A stretch of DNA of 35,359 nt, from NCBI GenBank assembly GCA_016839445.1, contig JAEOUG010000063.1, forward strand, positions 1-35,359, given 5' to 3'. A model generated the notes under the pieces. The model worked only from the letters and a program-made list of their open reading frames with translations, made no database searches and was not told the origin of the DNA. This document shows, one piece after another, positions 7,626 to 17,800 of the stretch. The position numbers and the translations under genes were made by a program. The DNA comes from Candidatus Thorarchaeota archaeon (GTDB lineage Archaea > Asgardarchaeota > Thorarchaeia > Thorarchaeales > Thorarchaeaceae). Position 1 is the first letter of the stretch, and every line of letters starts with the position of its first letter.

Positions 7626-9569
7626 ATGACGCACGCCAGAAGGATAGTCGCGGCACTGATAGTGCTATCATTCATTCTAGCAATTCCGGGGCATCTTGCT
7701 CCGACGACTACTTCGGAAAGTCCATCACGAAACGGTACCGGGTTGATACCGGATACGATGTTCGCAGCGGCCGAACAGGAGCTGGCCACGTGGTATCATG
7801 ATGGATCCAATGTGACAGGATGGACCTTCGGGACAGGAGGCTGGACTCTGCAGTCCACGGGTACCGAGCTCTACTCGCCGATAGTGTCCTCCGGCGCAGG
7901 ACTTGTCCACTCTGTTCACTACTACGAACTGGAAACAGACTTCGTTGTCGGGAACGACCTGAAATGGGAAATGCAGTTCAACTACACTCCCAATGGCCTT
8001 GCTTCGGGAGGCATCAACGCAATGCTGTATTTTGGTAGCAGCGAGATCGTCTGGAGATTTGCAGCCTCACTATCTGGCACAACTGGGGCCATGTGGGCGC
8101 TCAATTACTACAGCTCGAGTGAGTATGACTCAGAAAGCCAGATGGGAGGAGTAACAAACATCACAATGTGGTACAATGCCACCAACGACAACACGGAGAC
8201 TGACATCGGCGACGGTGTTGTGTCTGCAGGCACCCACATGGGAGAGACAAGACCAGTCACAAGGGTCGTCCTTGATTTCTGGTGGGATGACAGCATGGGT
8301 GTGTACGGTGATCTCCGTATGGACTGGATGCGAATCACAGGCGGAGCCAGAACAGAGATTGACTCTCCCAGCGACATCACGATGGAGTACTCGGACACCG
8401 GCAGAAGCATCCTCTGGACTCCTGAGGCATACTACCCCGACACCTATGAACTGCTGATTAATGACACGACCGAGGATCTGGCTTCCTGGAATGGCTCAGC
8501 GCTTGAGTTCCCTCTGACCAACCTTGATCCGGGTCTCTATGAGTATGAGCTTGTCGTCACTGATGAACTTGGCATGACCGCCACTGATTCAGTGTGGGTG
8601 AATGTCACTGACACGACTTCGCCTTACGTGTTCGGACCTGCCGACTTTGGAATTCAGCATGGAACGACAGGGTCCTATCTCAGCTGGACATGTGATGAGC
8701 CATATCCTGACTACTTCAGCATCACGAGAAACGGAAGTATCGTGGAAGAGGGGAACTGGAATGGAACGGACTTGCGTGCGTCGCTTGACGGACTTGATTA
8801 CGGAGTTCATGTGCATGTCCTAACGGTCAACGACACGCACGGCAACATCGAGACCGACACGGTGAATGTCTTTGTGATAGACCTTCCAGCACCATCAATC
8901 ACTCCACTGGATGATGACGTCATTGAGCTTGGAGCAGCAGGCGAGTACTTGAACTGGTCCTGCGACTCTCACTCTCCGGACTACTTCATCATATCCCACA
9001 ATGGAACGCCAGTGGACTACGGAGCGTGGAACGGCTCGTACCTGATGGCAAGCCTCGACGGACTCGACTTTGGTCCGCACTCCTTCACGTTGTTCGTCAA
9101 CGACACCTACGGGAGCGACGCCACTGATACAGTGATCGTCGTTGTCGAAGACACTACTCCTCCCTCGGTGGATTCCCCAGATGATGTTGTCCTTGACCTT
9201 GGAACAACGGGGCTGGCAGTTGTCTGGCGCCCCACAGACCTCGGTCCTTCCAGCTATGTCGTACTAAGGAACGGCAGCGATGTGCAGTCGGGGACCTGGG
9301 ATGGCTCCGACATAATAGTGAGTCTTGATGGACTAGATGCTGGGCTCCACAACTTCACAGTGGTTGTGACGGACCTCGGAGGCAACTCCGCATCAGACCA
9401 AGTAGTTGTCACAGTCCAGACGACCTCCACATCTTCAACTTCGTCAACCACCACTGCATCAACTGGCACAGGGACGTCGGATTCGATGCTTGCCGTCTAC
9501 GCAGCAATTGCCGGTGTCGCCGTGGTCCTTGTGGTGATACTCCTCTTCGTGCGAAGCAGGAAGTCCTAG
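7626..9569 (+). CDS. Cell-surface protein with four Ig-like repeats and a C-terminal membrane anchor
   Basis: 647 residues from ATG 7626. This start gives a clean signal peptide: MTHARR then a hydrophobic core IVAALIVLSFILAIPG. An ATG at 7618 stops after three codons, and frames further upstream read through promoter sequence. Residues about 30-235 form a beta-rich domain resembling a jelly roll or lectin-like fold (family not recognised). Four tandem repeats of 90 residues begin near 244, 335, 425 and 515; each carries an N/D-G-S/T turn and a motif such as ASLDGLDYG or VSLDGLDAG. A Thr/Ser-rich linker, one membrane helix (about 620-642) and the tail RSRKS follow. Many N-x-S/T sequons suggest heavy glycosylation. 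It is probably an S-layer-associated adhesin or receptor. It is transcribed toward the giant minus-strand gene. Confidence 0.85.
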   Translation: MTHARRIVAALIVLSFILAIPGHLAPTTTSESPSRNGTGLIPDTMFAAAEQELATWYHDGSNVTGWTFGTGGWTLQSTGTELYSPIVSSGAGLVHSVHYYELETDFVVGNDLKWEMQFNYTPNGLASGGINAMLYFGSSEIVWRFAASLSGTTGAMWALNYYSSSEYDSESQMGGVTNITMWYNATNDNTETDIGDGVVSAGTHMGETRPVTRVVLDFWWDDSMGVYGDLRMDWMRITGGARTEIDSPSDITMEYSDTGRSILWTPEAYYPDTYELLINDTTEDLASWNGSALEFPLTNLDPGLYEYELVVTDELGMTATDSVWVNVTDTTSPYVFGPADFGIQHGTTGSYLSWTCDEPYPDYFSITRNGSIVEEGNWNGTDLRASLDGLDYGVHVHVLTVNDTHGNIETDTVNVFVIDLPAPSITPLDDDVIELGAAGEYLNWSCDSHSPDYFIISHNGTPVDYGAWNGSYLMASLDGLDFGPHSFTLFVNDTYGSDATDTVIVVVEDTTPPSVDSPDDVVLDLGTTGLAVVWRPTDLGPSSYVVLRNGSDVQSGTWDGSDIIVSLDGLDAGLHNFTVVVTDLGGNSASDQVVVTVQTTSTSSTSSTTTASTGTGTSDSMLAVYAAIAGVAVVLVVILLFVRSRKS

Positions 9570-9574
9570 ACGAA

Positions 9575-9602
9575 CCAAGAGGGCCGCAGCCCGCCCTCTT
9601 GG
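9575..9602. terminator. Bidirectional hairpin between convergent genes
   Basis: CCAAGAGGGC (9575-9584) and GCCCTCTTGG (9593-9602) form a perfect ten-pair stem with an eight-base loop. It starts six bases after the Ig-repeat stop codon and lies between convergent genes. There is no strong T-tract, so it may act in RNA 3'-end stability rather than as a classic terminator. Confidence 0.6.
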
Positions 9603-9650
9603 CATCTAGTCAGCCCTAGGAGCAGACCAGCCCAAAGCGAACGCATGGCT

Positions 9651-12600
9651 CTAGTCAGAGGGGTCATCCTCAACCTTCTGTCGATCAAGGAAGGGTTTGA
9701 CAACACCACCGATGTCTTCGCCATTGGCGATTCTGATCAGTCGGTTCTCAATGGCATCCATGACCATCTTGTAGGCATGGCTCTCTTCCACGCCGCAGGT
9801 AGCCATTCCCTTGGCCAGGTCGTCAAGTTTGAAGCCCTCGCCGTTCTCAAGCTGGCTTGCAGTTGACTCGAGGCAGCTCATTGACTTGGGGAAAACAGCC
9901 GCCCTGTCCAGATGGAAGCTCTCCAGGAGGAACCCGTCCATGAGGTCGTAGAAGAGGTTGTCAAACATGGCTCGTTCTTCGTCAGGGATCACATTGGACC
10001 TGTGGTCCGCCATCATCTCGTCGAACATTGCGCCGGTTGCGCGTCCAAAAGCCTCCATGCTGATCTCCTGATACTGGGAGGGAGTCTGGACCGTAATGAA
10101 GGCGACAATGAGGCTCTTGGTCGGAACCGCGCTGATGATGTCAGAAATGGGGATGACGTTGAACTCCCAGTGTTTCTCGTCCATGCCGAACTCACTCCTG
10201 AAATGTGTGATGGCAGTGACGAAGGCTGAAACCATGGCCTCATCGAATCCACCACGTAGTATCTTGGAATACACAGGGAGCCCTGTCTTCTTGTGTAGCA
10301 CTATCACTCCGAGGATGTTGGAAACGTCGTCGAAGCGCTTCTTGACCTGAAGAGCGGCCAGGTTCTTTCTCTTCCTGCGAGAGCTACTCATTCTGTAGCC
10401 AATGAAGAGCGCAACGACCAATCCAATGGCAGAACCGCCACTCGTAACGACTGGCATTGCTCTTTGAACGAAGTCGTTGCTCTTGTAGAACGATGTCGAG
10501 AAGCTTCCTCCGTCCAGAATATGATTGTCTAAGTAGAGGCGTATCTCAAGCTCGTACGCGGTATAGGATGTGTAGAGTCCGATAACATGGAGCGCAGAGT
10601 AGACTCCAGGAGTTTCGGTCGCCTCAAGAGGTTTGAATTCGCCGGTTCCTATTGCAGATATTCGGAACTGAACATCCGCTCCAGAGATTGGGAGATCATT
10701 CACGGCATCAGACAAGCGAACTCGGACCTCGAAAGTCTGTCCCTCTGTCGCGTAGGTCTGAGAAAGTACTTCAACTTGGACAACGACAGGCTCCACATCC
10801 AGAACGAATTGGACGAGACTCAGGGCATATCCATCTCTTTCTGCGGTTATGGTGAGAGTCCATCTACCAACACGGTCCGCCGACAGCTGTACCTCATATC
10901 CACCCCCACTTGGGCCTGTCAGAACGGAGAGACCCACAGATGGTGAAACCTGCACGTCAATGATGGCATCCGAGACATTGCCAGCAATGCTATCATCACG
11001 CTCATAGAAGACAGTGAGATTGTAGTCATTCCCAAACACAACAGAGTCAGTGGTCACACCCTCGGCGATCCTTAGTGCTGTGGCAATCCGAGTAGCCCCA
11101 AGAGTGAACCCAGCTGTATCAGACTGATAGCCCGCCACACTCGCTCTGAACACCAAGTCGTAGATACCAACTTGTATTGGACTAAGGGTCGCTCTGTAAT
11201 AGCCTCCACTCATGTCCTCGAAGGGAGATATGTCGACGCCCAACGGAGGGTTTTGTACAGTGATATTCGCGCCATCGAGTCCAACAAGATCCTCTGTCTG
11301 GTAGAGGAGGTAAACCGTGAAGGTCTGGTCAAACGAGATGCTAGTGCTTGTGTTAAGGACCGTGAGGCTTGTGGCTATGGCGGTCGCAGTGATGGTGAAG
11401 GTGTCGAATTGTGTTTGATGGTTTGGATATGCGGCGCGAATCACCATTGTGAAGGTGTTTGCCTCCTGTGGATCTAACACGAGCTCAAACAGCCCGCCTC
11501 CGAGTGGCGCAGCATCGGCCCAAAGAAGACCTGTCGAGGGAGTCACACTCTCGACTGTGACGTTCGCGGCATCAAGCCCGTATCCCGAGGAGTTTGTGTA
11601 CTCCACAATAAGGCGGTATGTCTTTCCATAGCTAACGAAGTCCGCCGTGCCGTTGAGGACCGTCATGTCCGTGGAAATATCGCGTACGACTAAGAAGAAG
11701 GCATCCGACGCACTCTGGAAGTACTGCTTGCTGGCTGCAATTGTGACAAGGTACGTGCCAGATTGGCCAGCACTGAACTCGATATCATAGTCTCCTCCAC
11801 CAGCAGGTGTAATGTCCCAAGAGAGTGTTAGTGATGGGCCTGTATAGACCACGTCGATTGATGCGCTATCGATGCCGGTTCCATTGAGCATCTCAAACCT
11901 AAAGGAAGTGCTGTAGATGTCTGTCAGACCGATCTCTGCGCTGCCAGTGTTCTGTATCTCCAAACGAGTGCCCACGTCATTGACGACAAGCACGAAGACT
12001 GCCGATGCAGGCTGTGCATTAGAATCGCTGGCGACGAAGCGGACAGTGAAGACACCGGCGTTGCGAGGAGTGAGCTCGACTGAGTAGTTGCCAGGCTGGC
12101 CTGTGACTTCAGTGACGGAGGTGGTCTCAAGGCCGACCGGCGGAGTGACTTCATCAATGCTCACAGATGCGGAAACCAGAGGCGCTCCAAACTGATCCAA
12201 GTATCTGACCGTGACCTCGTATGATTCGTCTATGTCGACTCTTGCAGAGCCAGGTCCTGCGACCGCAAGACTGCTTGCCATTGGCGACACGATGAGTGTA
12301 AGAAGGACAACACCTGTTTCATAGCCATCCTTTGAGAGTGTCGTGTTAAGGAGGTAGGTTCCTGCCGGATTTGCAGTGGTGTTGATCTCAACCGTGTATA
12401 TCCCAGGGCTTGGCATATCGTACGATTGCCAGTAGCCGCCGGTCCAGTTTACCTCGATTGCCAAGCCAGAAGCGTCATCCATTGGCTGCCAAGAACCTAT
12501 CGAGTAGTCATGCATCTCGAAGAAGAAGGTGATCTCTGCGACCTCGCCCCATTGCGTCGAGCTCCAGGGAGAGTCAGGTGAACTCAGACGTGTGTCATAG

Positions 12601-14717
12601 AATGATTCCACAAAAATCTGGCAACTTGAGCTGTCATAGAATCGACGTGTGACGTTCACATCAACAACATGCGAACCCGCGCCGACGCTGCCTGTGTCAA
12701 GCTGAGCTTCCCACCAGTTCTTGACTGCATTCGGCTGGAAAACCACGGGGCCGCCTGCCCATGTACCAGTCATCGTAGCGGCTTCGTCCATCAGATACGA
12801 TCCAGTTTCCAGATCTGTGAAACGCACGATTCCTGTCACGATGAGGCCCTTGTACGTGGATATGGTGGACGGGTCAGCCACAAGAGAGGTGGAATGGTGC
12901 AACTCAAACGAAGCCTCGCCGTGAGCCAGCTCGGTTCCATTCGACCAGAACACATCGACCAGCCACTCGCCGGCAGGAGCGCCCGCGCCAAAGACCTGTG
13001 AGCCACTCTGCAGCTCTCCAGAACCGCTCAGGAGCTCGCTAGTCCAATATAGCATCCCAGGCATGTACCATGTGACATTCACACCCGAGACTGATGTGGG
13101 CGTTTCAGTGGAAGTACCTATCTCCGCAACGGCCCTTGTGGAGTTGCCAATCCTATAGATGGATTCGGGGACCCACAGCCCTCCATTGTCGATCTCAGAG
13201 ACAATGCTCTTCGCGTAGTTCGGGCCATCGAGAGTTACCTGCCACCAGCCAGGGCTGTCGAGAAGAACCTCAGGGACCTCTATCAGGCCTGTGCCGATTG
13301 TGCACTGCGATGTGACATCTGAGAGGAATGAGTCAGACACCGTGGCATTCTCCCAATCAGTGGGGAACTCCACTCGCACCATAGGATCTTCATAGTTGCC
13401 GAAGTACCCAATGTACATGTATAGGAGTAGTTCTGCGCTACTCCCGGGTTCGACTGTGAAGGCAACGCCGGTATCTAGTAGCTGCGGCCGCCACGAGGAA
13501 TCCGTGAAGCGGTGGGAGAGAAGATATGCAACGTAGTCAAATGAAACGCTTGTGTTCGATGAGAAGGAAACAGTCAACGGAGAGGCCATCCAAAAAGACG
13601 AGTTCACGATGAATGCGCCTCCGCTCCCCGAGGACCCAGTGATTTCTGAGGAGTAGCCTCCCGCATGGAACTGAAGGTCGACCGCATCGAACTCCGGGGG
13701 AGTGCTCCCAGTAAAACTAGTATCATCGAGGTAGACGGTGATGTAGTTGGCGTCCAAGATTCCGTAGGTGTCAGGGTTCAGGCTCAGAGTCACATTGATC
13801 TTCAAGCCAATCTCAAAGAACAATGATGAACCGGCCCCCGGGATATTCACGGCGATGTCACCGGTATTGTACCACACGTCTTTTGCGGCGAGTGAGGCAA
13901 GACTCGTGCTCCAGACCTCTGTGCCATTCACTCTGGCTATGAGGGTGATGCTGTTGCCGAGTGCCCCATCGATCGGACCCCACTTGTAGAGGAAGTCAGT
14001 GCTGAAGACGAAGTCCTCAACTCTAGGTGAGTTGTCAATCATCTGAGTCCATAGCGAAAGAGACGCAAGGGCATGCTGGAAGCGCATGTTGCTCCCGGTG
14101 CCAATTGTCTTCGCTTCATTCTCCACAATCACATAGTAGCTGTCGGACATAACATAGGAGGTTGTCTGATTGGTTGCAGGGTCACTGGTTGTGCTGTTGG
14201 AGTCCCAGCCGTAGGGATGGTATAGGACACTCCCGACAGGATCCTCGTTCTTGCCGGGAATCCCATCATCATAGGTTCCGTTAACAACATAGAGCCGCTC
14301 GAGGTTGGAGATGGCTACAGAGGCATTGCTGCCCATCCAGTTGTGAGTCGTGTCAATTGGCAGACCATGCGTCGTGCCGATTCCAGTATCGGTGCGCGCG
14401 CTGAGTGAGCCCGAGGTTGCGTAGCCCGTCTGTTCCACTACTACGGGATTCAAAGTTCCTGTCACAGGTGGACTCTCAGATGGGATGGGAGTTGAGTAGG
14501 GGCCCACATTCAGTAGTTGGGGAGCCGTGTCAATGAGCTGACTGTCAGTGGATTGATCTCCCGATTGGGCACTGTTCTGAGGATCTAGCAGGTCCAATAC
14601 GAGTGGAACCTGAGTTAGAGGAACAAGCAATACAGACAGAACCAGGACTGAACAGAGCTTGTTGACGTTGCGGTGTGATAGACTAGCCGGCCAGCGCCGT
14701 AGTGAACCTCGATCCAA
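9651..14717 (-). CDS. Giant single-pass receptor-like protein: Ig-like ectodomain, cytosolic longin/roadblock-like domain
   Basis: 1688 residues. The start is a TTG with GAGGG four to five bases upstream; the overlapping ATG at 14727 runs into a stop after 14 codons. A basic leader and a hydrophobic segment (about 22-45) form a signal peptide or anchor. Residues about 70-700 make a beta-rich ectodomain shared with the neighbouring paralogue. Six Ig-like or macroglobulin-like repeats of about 95 residues follow (roughly 820-1415), each ending in an F-x-L-x-V strand. A membrane helix at about 1423-1443 is followed by a basic stop-transfer segment (SSSRRKRK). The cytosolic part has NILGVIVLHKKTGLPVYSK, a pattern of longin/roadblock profilin-like folds, then GGFDEAMVSAFVTAI, and a helical C-terminal segment (about 1610-1688). 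Longin and roadblock domains commonly bind small GTPases (known for the folds). Outside-in signalling is inferred. Confidence 0.85.
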   Translation of the reverse strand: MDRGSLRRWPASLSHRNVNKLCSVLVLSVLLVPLTQVPLVLDLLDPQNSAQSGDQSTDSQLIDTAPQLLNVGPYSTPIPSESPPVTGTLNPVVVEQTGYATSGSLSARTDTGIGTTHGLPIDTTHNWMGSNASVAISNLERLYVVNGTYDDGIPGKNEDPVGSVLYHPYGWDSNSTTSDPATNQTTSYVMSDSYYVIVENEAKTIGTGSNMRFQHALASLSLWTQMIDNSPRVEDFVFSTDFLYKWGPIDGALGNSITLIARVNGTEVWSTSLASLAAKDVWYNTGDIAVNIPGAGSSLFFEIGLKINVTLSLNPDTYGILDANYITVYLDDTSFTGSTPPEFDAVDLQFHAGGYSSEITGSSGSGGAFIVNSSFWMASPLTVSFSSNTSVSFDYVAYLLSHRFTDSSWRPQLLDTGVAFTVEPGSSAELLLYMYIGYFGNYEDPMVRVEFPTDWENATVSDSFLSDVTSQCTIGTGLIEVPEVLLDSPGWWQVTLDGPNYAKSIVSEIDNGGLWVPESIYRIGNSTRAVAEIGTSTETPTSVSGVNVTWYMPGMLYWTSELLSGSGELQSGSQVFGAGAPAGEWLVDVFWSNGTELAHGEASFELHHSTSLVADPSTISTYKGLIVTGIVRFTDLETGSYLMDEAATMTGTWAGGPVVFQPNAVKNWWEAQLDTGSVGAGSHVVDVNVTRRFYDSSSCQIFVESFYDTRLSSPDSPWSSTQWGEVAEITFFFEMHDYSIGSWQPMDDASGLAIEVNWTGGYWQSYDMPSPGIYTVEINTTANPAGTYLLNTTLSKDGYETGVVLLTLIVSPMASSLAVAGPGSARVDIDESYEVTVRYLDQFGAPLVSASVSIDEVTPPVGLETTSVTEVTGQPGNYSVELTPRNAGVFTVRFVASDSNAQPASAVFVLVVNDVGTRLEIQNTGSAEIGLTDIYSTSFRFEMLNGTGIDSASIDVVYTGPSLTLSWDITPAGGGDYDIEFSAGQSGTYLVTIAASKQYFQSASDAFFLVVRDISTDMTVLNGTADFVSYGKTYRLIVEYTNSSGYGLDAANVTVESVTPSTGLLWADAAPLGGGLFELVLDPQEANTFTMVIRAAYPNHQTQFDTFTITATAIATSLTVLNTSTSISFDQTFTVYLLYQTEDLVGLDGANITVQNPPLGVDISPFEDMSGGYYRATLSPIQVGIYDLVFRASVAGYQSDTAGFTLGATRIATALRIAEGVTTDSVVFGNDYNLTVFYERDDSIAGNVSDAIIDVQVSPSVGLSVLTGPSGGGYEVQLSADRVGRWTLTITAERDGYALSLVQFVLDVEPVVVQVEVLSQTYATEGQTFEVRVRLSDAVNDLPISGADVQFRISAIGTGEFKPLEATETPGVYSALHVIGLYTSYTAYELEIRLYLDNHILDGGSFSTSFYKSNDFVQRAMPVVTSGGSAIGLVVALFIGYRMSSSRRKRKNLAALQVKKRFDDVSNILGVIVLHKKTGLPVYSKILRGGFDEAMVSAFVTAITHFRSEFGMDEKHWEFNVIPISDIISAVPTKSLIVAFITVQTPSQYQEISMEAFGRATGAMFDEMMADHRSNVIPDEERAMFDNLFYDLMDGFLLESFHLDRAAVFPKSMSCLESTASQLENGEGFKLDDLAKGMATCGVEESHAYKMVMDAIENRLIRIANGEDIGGVVKPFLDRQKVEDDPSD

Positions 14718-14886
14718 TGACCCTCATCTCTTTCTGACAGCTGTAATCTAGGGATTCACCTAGACCAATTCTAGCGATTCGATATCGCTGAAATTGTTCT
14801 AATTACGTTTGTGTTATTACCGGATATGGAGCGCCGTCTCTAAGTTGCACCTTGAAGGGAACCCATCAAAAGTGCATCGCGTGTAT
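14718..14886 (-). promoter_or_regulatory. Promoter region of giant receptor-like gene with 41-bp imperfect palindrome
   Basis: Arms TAGACCAATTCTAGCGAT (14761-14778) and ATCGCTGAAATTGTTCTA (14784-14801) match at 15 of 18 paired positions around a five-base centre. The ends resemble the half-sites (TAGAACA / TGTTCTA) of the 16-bp island palindrome. AT-rich sequence at 14795-14820 would hold the promoter core for the minus-strand gene starting at 14717. The preceding minus-strand gene stops at 14887, so this gene can be expressed separately. Confidence 0.45.
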
Positions 14887-17800
14887 CTACACATCTGAAA
14901 AATGGATGGAATTGTCGAAATCTCGAGCTGGTACGACGTGCTCGGCGTCGACTGCTTCTTGGACAAGAAGATATGCCTCCGACTCGCCGTAGCCGCAATC
15001 CATCAGCATCCGAAGAAGATGGACGAGACGGAAGGACCCGTTCTCGGAAATCTGAGGTGTGGCCTTCTCAATGCACCGTAGGCGCTTCGGCAGGCTCGTT
15101 TCTCCTAGCTTGTATGCTTTCACCAGCGCGCCATCCATGAATTCGTCAAACATCCACTCGAAGGTCTTAGCAGTCTTCTGGTCGACGACTCTGGCGGGCC
15201 GCTCTGCCAGACCCTCGTCCAGCATCATTGCCACTGCTCGCGCGAATTCCTTCATCTTACGCTCTTGCTCCATACTTGGAGATGTCACAGTAATGAAGGC
15301 ACAAATCAGGTTCTTTGTAGCGACAGTCCGGATGATGTCTGACACAGGCATCACAGCATACTCTCCGGCATCTGTCCCAGCTTCTATCTCTTCTCTGAAG
15401 TGCATGATGGCAGTGATGAAGGCAGAGAGCATGCCTTCCTCGAAGCCACCTTTGAGAATCTTCGAATAGACAGGAACGCCACTAAGTCTGTGAAGGACTA
15501 TGAAGCCCAGCAAGTTGTTTGCATCATCGAACCGCCTCTTGAACTCCATCGCGGCTGCGTTCCTGGCCTTCTTGCGCTTGATGTACGATCTACGGCCAAC
15601 GACGACCGCTCCTGCAACTGCCAGAATGAGCCCAATGTCTGTCGAGTATGTTACCATCGACTCCCAGAGTCGTCTTGGCCCATTAACTGTGGGTAGAAGA
15701 GAAGCCGAAAAGGTTTCTTCAAGCTCGTAGTTCTCCTTCTCGACACTCACTCTGATCTCGAAGTTGCCAGTTTCGGCTCGAGGCATCTGTATCGAGGCAG
15801 AGTATATGCCCGGTTCGCCTTCGGTCATGTTGAGCACCTCAAGCGGGGCTCCTACTTGTGGATATACTCCAAGAGTAACTGTGGCGTTCTCTATTGGCAG
15901 CCCGGTATCTGACTCGGTAACATTGACTCGTACAGTGAACGGCAGTTCTTCAGTCCCAATCAGTGCTCCCACAAGCGAAACATGGACTCTGACTCGCTCG
16001 ACTAGGAAGTTGAGCACGAACGACTGCTCTTCGTATCCCTCCTTCCAGAATGTTAGACGAATGCTGTAGTCACGAATTCCGAGGGGCGTGACACTGAGAC
16101 GATATTCGCCGGTCCCAACGTCCTCAACGGAGGCCCATTGAGCGCCTTCCTCCGATAGAGTCACTTCAGCTCCGGGAATGCCTGTGCCGTTCAGAGACAT
16201 GGCGTAGAAGAAATCAAAGGTGTACTCACGGCTGTATGTGAGAGGCAGCAGCGGACCTGTTGGTGCGTCGAGGTCGGTCAGGAACTGTGACCGAATGGTG
16301 ACGAATATCGGGTCGGTCTCGTAGTATGCTGCGGCAGAGGTGATGACCACAGTGAAGTCACCTGCACCTACATCAACCGTGTCGAAATCAGCCTGCCACC
16401 AGTTCGCTACCAAGTTCGCCGTGAAGTGAATATCTGAGTGGGACCAGTTGCCAACGACCTCAGCTCCGCCGTCAATAATGAACCGACCTGTCACTGAATC
16501 ATAGAGAGTGACAACCACAGTGACTGGCTGCCCTACAACCGTTTCGAAGACACTACCAAAGAGAGTATCAAGAATAGCGGAATGGTGCAGGGCAAATCCG
16601 CCCATGCCGTAGGCGATTTCACTCCCGTTGGTCCAGAAGTATGTTATACACCACTCTCCTGCAGTGGTGTTCGAGGAACCGAAGACCAGTGATGGACTCT
16701 CAACAGGGCTTGTGCTGATCTCAGTCAAGCCCCAGGCGGTGCAGTTCGGCATGAACCATGTGAAGAGGACAGGGTCAGAGATGAAAGGCACTTCCGACCA
16801 ACTGCTGATATTGGCAACGCCCCTGATAGAGTCGTTTGTGTGAAAGACAGTGTCTTCAATCCAACCAGGAGTCACAGCGTCATATCTCTCTACATCAATG
16901 CCTGAGGCGTAGTTCGGACTGTCGAACGTAGCCTTCCACCAACCAAGTCGATCGAGGACATCGTTGGACACCTCCAGATAATCGGCCTCGACGGAGCAGA
17001 AGCTGGTGACATTGCTCAGGAAAGGATCGTATACTGTGGCGTTTTGCCAATCGTGAGGATGATAGATGCGAATGATCAAGTCGTCGTAGACACCCAAGAA
17101 GCCTAGGTACGTGTAGACCTCAAGTCGGGCAGACTCCTCCGTCTCAATCACATAGGAAACGCCATCATCATTGATGTTGGTTGTCCCACTGCTATTGAGA
17201 AACCGATGATGACGGAGTCGTGCGGAGTAGTCGAAGGAAACGGCTGAATCAGCAGAGAGAGAGAAGGAGAGAGAGTAGCTCCAATATGAGTCGTTCACGA
17301 AGCTACTTGTACCAGAGCCAGAAGAACCGACAATGGCGACACTTGACCCATCAACATTGAGAGTTAGACCTACATCTTCACAGGCAGGCAGACTACTCCC
17401 AATCAGACTCACGTCATCAAAGTACACCGTCACTGCTTCTGCGTTTATGATTCCGTCGGGTACGCTGTCGCCATTGTAGTCATCATCACCGTCAAGTACC
17501 ATAGTCGAGTCAATCACCAGACCGATCTGGAAGTCGAACCTACCAGAGGCTAACGCGATATTCACTGGAATGTCGCCAGAGTCAAACCAGATACCCCTTC
17601 CAGAGAGTGACGGTAGATTCACGCTCCACACAGACGTCTGGTTCAGGAAGACGTGAATTGAGCAAGTACCGGGGAATCCTACACCGATTGGGCCCTGAAG
17701 ATACAGGTAGCTGAACCTAAGGAGGAAGTTCTCCGTGTAGGGAGAGATGTCAAGGGTCTGATTCCACAGCACAGTAGTTCCCGCGTAGTGAGTATAGATG

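Noticed and set aside
7193..7789. A 198-codon minus-strand frame
   Set aside because: It overlaps the promoter and signal peptide of the Ig-repeat gene, and its product looks random.
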